A stretch of DNA of 64,000 bases from Seohaeicola sp024304985. GTDB lineage: Bacteria; Pseudomonadota; Alphaproteobacteria; Rhodobacterales; Rhodobacteraceae. The DNA is taken from contig NZ_JARAMP010000003.1 of the NCBI RefSeq assembly GCF_028802875.1, forward strand, positions 175,467-239,466. Direction: 5' to 3'. A program made the position numbers and the translations under genes. The notes beneath the pieces are model-generated. The model saw only the letters and a program-made list of their open reading frames with translations. It did no database searches and was not told the origin of the DNA. Below are positions 61,284-64,000 of the stretch, one piece after another (within the stretch, counting starts at the first letter, position 1; each line of letters starts with the position of its first letter).

Positions 61284-61982
61284 ATGTCCGCAGCACCAAG
61301 CAGCCCGAAACAGGTTTTGAGCCAGTCCATTGCCACCGATCTGGAGGCCGAGATCCTGCTGGGGCAGATCGCCTCTGGCACGCGTCTGGACGAGGCGGCG
61401 CTGGCGCGGCGGTTCGGGGTGTCCCGCACCCCCGTGCGCGAGGCGTTGCAGATCGTCGTGGCGCGGTCGCTGGCGGTGCGGCAGCCTTACAAGGGCGTAG
61501 TGGTCAGCGAAATCTCACCCGAGCGGATCGACCAGTTGTTCGAGGCGATGGGCGAGATCGAAGCGCTGTGCGGGCGTTTCGCGGCGCAGCGCATGACGAT
61601 GGAAGAGCGCGCGGCCCTGCTGCGGGAACACGAGGCGATGGCCCGGATGGCCCGGTCCGGCGATACGGCGGGCTATGAGGAGGCGAATACGCGGTTTCAC
61701 CAGTTGATCTATGCGGGCAGCCATAACGAGGATTTCGCCGAGATGGCGGAAACGATGCGGATGAAGCTGGCCCCGTTCCGTCGCTCGCAACTGGCGGATG
61801 CGGCGCGGATCGCCTGGTCCAACACGGAGCATGACCAGATCGTCGAGGCGATTGTCGAGCGGGACGGGCCGGCGGCGGAACGCGCGCTGCGCCGTCATCT
61901 GCTGAGCGCGGCGCAGGCGATGCTGGACAAATGGGCGGCCAGCCGCGCCGCGCCTATCCCAGCGCGGTCCAAAGCATCCTGA
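61284..61982 (+). CDS. GntR-family regulator (FadR/FCD type)
   Basis: 232 residues from MSAAPSSPKQVLSQSIATDL. GntR winged helix: GTRLDEAALARRFGVSRTPV (recognition helix) and REALQIVVARSLAV. FCD ligand-binding domain follows with the metal-binding Asp/His pattern in FHQLIYAGSHNEDF and RRHLLSAAQAM. Likely represses catabolic or transport genes near it in response to a small acid. GAGGAAAG lies upstream of the ATG but is rather distant, so the start is tentative. Confidence 0.9.
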   Translation: MSAAPSSPKQVLSQSIATDLEAEILLGQIASGTRLDEAALARRFGVSRTPVREALQIVVARSLAVRQPYKGVVVSEISPERIDQLFEAMGEIEALCGRFAAQRMTMEERAALLREHEAMARMARSGDTAGYEEANTRFHQLIYAGSHNEDFAEMAETMRMKLAPFRRSQLADAARIAWSNTEHDQIVEAIVERDGPAAERALRRHLLSAAQAMLDKWAASRAAPIPARSKAS

Positions 61983-62003
61983 GCGAGGGGGTAGCCGTGG
62001 GCA

Positions 62004-62020
62004 TGTCCCACGATGGGACA
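62004..62020. repeat. 17-bp palindrome TGTCCCACGATGGGACA (copy 3)
   Basis: Identical to copy 2, intergenic just after the GntR stop. Confidence 0.85.
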
Positions 62021-62089
62021 TCTTTCGGATTATTTGTTTTCAACAGGTTACGATTTTACGTTTACCATATTTTAATGATTTAGCCTCGG

Positions 62090-62399
62090 GATTCATCACC
62101 AGACCATGGCGGCGGCAGCCAATGCGCATGCCGACAGCAAGACCTTGGGGCACCTGTCCTCGGTGAGGGTCGTGGTTGAAGCATCGAAACTCCACCTTGA
62201 GAAGACTCCTCGATGGCCACCCGGGATTACGCCTTTCAAAGCGCAGAAGTTATGCCACTTGCGCGGACACTAACGAAAAAGGGTTCCAGCTTGGCCATCT
62301 GCATGTCGCTCAGCCTGTATAGATCGCTCATGTCAGCGTTCCGTTTTCGGACCAGTGAAACACGCATTGGAACGGAAATCAATGACTCCTGACCCTACC
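62090..62399 (-). mobile_element. Gutted IS5-family insertion sequence remnant
   Basis: On the minus strand, ATG at 62331 gives MSDLYRLSDMQMAKLEPFF, the N-terminus of IS5-type transposases; after a large internal loss the 3' part reads DRCPKVLLSACALAAAAMVW and TGA at 62098-62096, the matching C-terminus. The outer end begins GGTAGGGTCAGG at 62399. Most of the catalytic DDE core is gone, so it cannot be active. Confidence 0.75.
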
Positions 62400-63792
62400 T
62401 ATCTGGGTCGCGCTTTGCAGCGGACCTCTTAAACTTCGAGATCCGGCGCTGAGGTAGAATACCAGTGAGCTCACTTAAGGCTGTCAATACTCTGAACAAA
62501 ATCAAATCAACCATAATTTTGTGCGGCTTTTTGCGTGCCAACTTAAGTTGTTCATGTGTATTATTTTCTGTAAATTCATGCATTAATCGTATCCGCGAAG
62601 CGATTGCCTGATCGAAAAAGTTAAGTGAGCGCCATGTTTTTTCCACCATAGTTTTCTGGACAGAGAAAAAATGATGACTATTTACGCTACTCCGCGATTG
62701 TGGAAACCTACGATAATGATAAGTGATCTCTGGCGTCATGCGAAACTTGCATCCAGACGCGATAAGTATAAGATTTGCCAACCAATCCTCATTGACCTCC
62801 ACATTAGGTGGTTCAGCGCTAAACGCTTCTAGAAATTGCGCTCGATTAAACATAGCACCCGAATGTGAAAAATTATCATGAAGTCCTGTCCAAATATGGC
62901 CGTTCCTTGGCACCCAAAGGTGTGCTTCGGTGCCAAAGCAAGCCATTACCCCACACAAGGCACCAAGAGATCGGTCTTTTTGAAATGCAGTTCGGCACAA
63001 AAAAATTCCTGAAGGCTCCAATATGTCGTCAGAATCGCAGAATTGGATAAGGTCAGTATTGCAATTGCGAGCACCTGCGATCCTTGCAGCCAACGGACCA
63101 CTGTTACGATCTAAAGATAAATACTCGACTCCATGCTTTCTACAAATTGACTTTATCGCATCAGCATTGGCAGGATCAGAGCCGTCATCGACGACCACTA
63201 TTTTGTCACCCTGTTTCTTTGAGGCGATGCATGATACAAGTGTTTCTGAAAGAAACGAGTAGTTTTGAAAAACAGGAACAATAAAGCCGACCGTTAAATC
63301 GGACGATAATTCCACCGCGGGCTCTTTAGTCTTGTGGATATCTGACATATTAAAATACCAGTCGCACATTTGCTTTTGCCTGCTCGAAAGTATTCCAAGG
63401 CGATTAGTCGACTCAGATTCGTCGCTTAATCCTTTTTTTGCAAGTGTAGCATGCAAGAAATCTAAAACTAAATTTTCATCGACACAGTTTGGGTCGAAAA
63501 CAAAAATATCCTTAAACCCAGTTGTTATTTCCTCCATACAGCCATGTTTTGAGATAAGTGTCGGGCGGGAAAAGGGAAGCGTCTCAAGAAGTGCATTTGG
63601 ATAATTTTCGAAAACCGAGGGAAATATAAACGCATCCGAGCAAGACAGAACATTTGTCAATTCATCAGAATTCAATTTACCAAGAAAAACAAAATGCTCT
63701 TCAAGACAGGCTTTCTTAATTCTGTTGCGAAGTTTTTGAAAAAGTAATAGATCTTTTCCTGATGTCATTACATTTTGGCGGCTCTGTTGCAC
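62395..63792 (-). pseudogene. 5'-truncated GT4-GT2 glycosyltransferase
   Basis: 465 codons. The first residues (MQQSRQN) come from the terminal repeat of the adjacent IS, so the true N-terminus is gone. The remaining GT4 C-terminal part reads FVFLGKLNSDELTNVLSCSD and SVFENYPNALLETLPFSRPT. It is fused to a GT2 domain with VGFIVPVFQNYSFLSETLVS, KIVVVDDGSDPANADAI and NTDLIQFCDSDDILEP (DxD-like). The 3' end meets the IS5 remnant, so the C-terminus is also suspect. The DNA is AT-rich unlike its neighbours, so it is probably a horizontally gained surface-glycan gene. Functional only if the GT2 part is expressed on its own. Confidence 0.75.
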
Positions 63793-64000
63793 AAATCCTG
63801 TGAGGGATTCATCTCGTGAATCCAGCGTGGTAGCTGGGATGCATGAGCAGACACATACCCCCGACCTACAAGACCACGAACTGGCCAGCCTACAATGAAG
63901 CGCTCAAGCGCCGGGGCTCGCTGACAATCTGGTTCGACCCAGAGACAATCTGGGAGGCCTCACCGACAGGCAAGCGTGGCCGCCAGCGGAGCTACAGCGA
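63780..64000 (+). mobile_element. Left end of an IS5-family (IS903-type) insertion sequence
   Basis: Terminal repeat GGCTCTGTTGCACAAATC at 63780-63797 is close to the IS903-group end. A transposase gene starts at 63843. The element continues beyond the window. It interrupts the 5' side of the glycosyltransferase gene. Confidence 0.85.
63843..64000 (+). CDS. IS5-family transposase (partial)
   Basis: ATG at 63843 gives MSRHIPPTYKTTNWPAYNEA, then ALKRRGSLTIWFDPETIWEA and GKRGRQRSYS, the near-invariant N-terminus of IS5/IS903-type DDE transposases. The frame is open to the window end (52 residues). The DDE residues lie outside the window. Confidence 0.93.
   Translation, partial: MSRHIPPTYKTTNWPAYNEALKRRGSLTIWFDPETIWEASPTGKRGRQRSYS

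Noticed and set aside
62395..63792. A complete, normal glycosyltransferase gene
   Set aside because: The start codon derives from the IS terminal repeat and the GT4 N-terminal half is missing, so it is annotated as truncated.

Overview
The window looks like chromosomal DNA of a Rhodobacterales (Rhodobacteraceae-type) alphaproteobacterium. It is GC-rich with strong GC-biased codon use. The gene content fits: CIRCE-controlled groESL, a glycine-riboswitch-controlled gcvTHP operon, class I lysyl-tRNA synthetase, an ETC complex I subunit (NDUFS4-like), a TIGR01459-type HAD hydrolase, a DUF2161 protein, and a dispersed intergenic element ending in a GGATATTT...CAAGAAGAAG block. Nothing in it shows a plasmid or prophage.

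Layout. 0-7.3 kb: partial prs, a thioredoxin-fold isomerase with an alpha/beta hydrolase, a tightly coupled minus-strand group maoC-ribF-ycgN-ltaE, a HAD hydrolase and Mn-dependent pyrophosphatase. 7.4-11.1 kb: a DUF2161 nuclease-like protein, groES-groEL with CIRCE, then a REP-associated tyrosine transposase inside a nest of REP palindromes. 11-19.2 kb: hydrolases, an EamA transporter, a decayed acetyltransferase gene, a NUDIX protein, an orphan phnM overlapping a lipase-like gene, a Tat-exported metallo-beta-lactamase-fold protein and gltX. 19.1-24.4 kb: an NsrR-like regulator behind a perfect FNR box, then a tandem glycine riboswitch and gcvT-gcvH-gcvP.

24.5-37 kb: a LolCDE-like ABC pair divergent from an arylesterase, two near-identical cold-shock genes flanking trxC, several small membrane proteins, an L,D-transpeptidase, ettA, nadD, a PBP4-type dacB and outer-membrane-like proteins. 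37-49 kb: lysK, a beta-helix protein, a run of small stress or redox proteins, uvrB, the NDUFS4-like gene, tRNA-Arg(TCT) and a TauE/SafE exporter.

49-62 kb is the accessory, catabolism-flavoured part: DUF3237 protein, feruloyl-CoA synthase-like ligase, TRAP solute-binding protein, cytochrome P450, LysR and ArsR regulators, an enolase-superfamily enzyme, a zinc alcohol dehydrogenase, a TetA-like MFS transporter, a PhyH dioxygenase, an rRNA methyltransferase and a GntR regulator. A 25-bp motif shared by the feruloyl-CoA synthase/DUF3237 and TRAP promoters suggests that part of this is co-regulated. The usual partners (enoyl-CoA hydratase/aldolase, vanillin dehydrogenase, TRAP membrane subunits) are not in the window.

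62-64 kb is a mosaic: a gutted IS5-family element, an AT-rich glycosyltransferase fragment that lacks its 5' end, and the start of an intact-looking IS5-family element. It reads as a horizontally acquired surface-polysaccharide locus broken by insertion sequences.

Three themes repeat across the window: intergenic GGATATTT...CAAGAAGAAG elements, a 17-bp TGTCCCACGRTGGGACA palindrome (one copy inside a coding sequence), and the REP/RAYT family.
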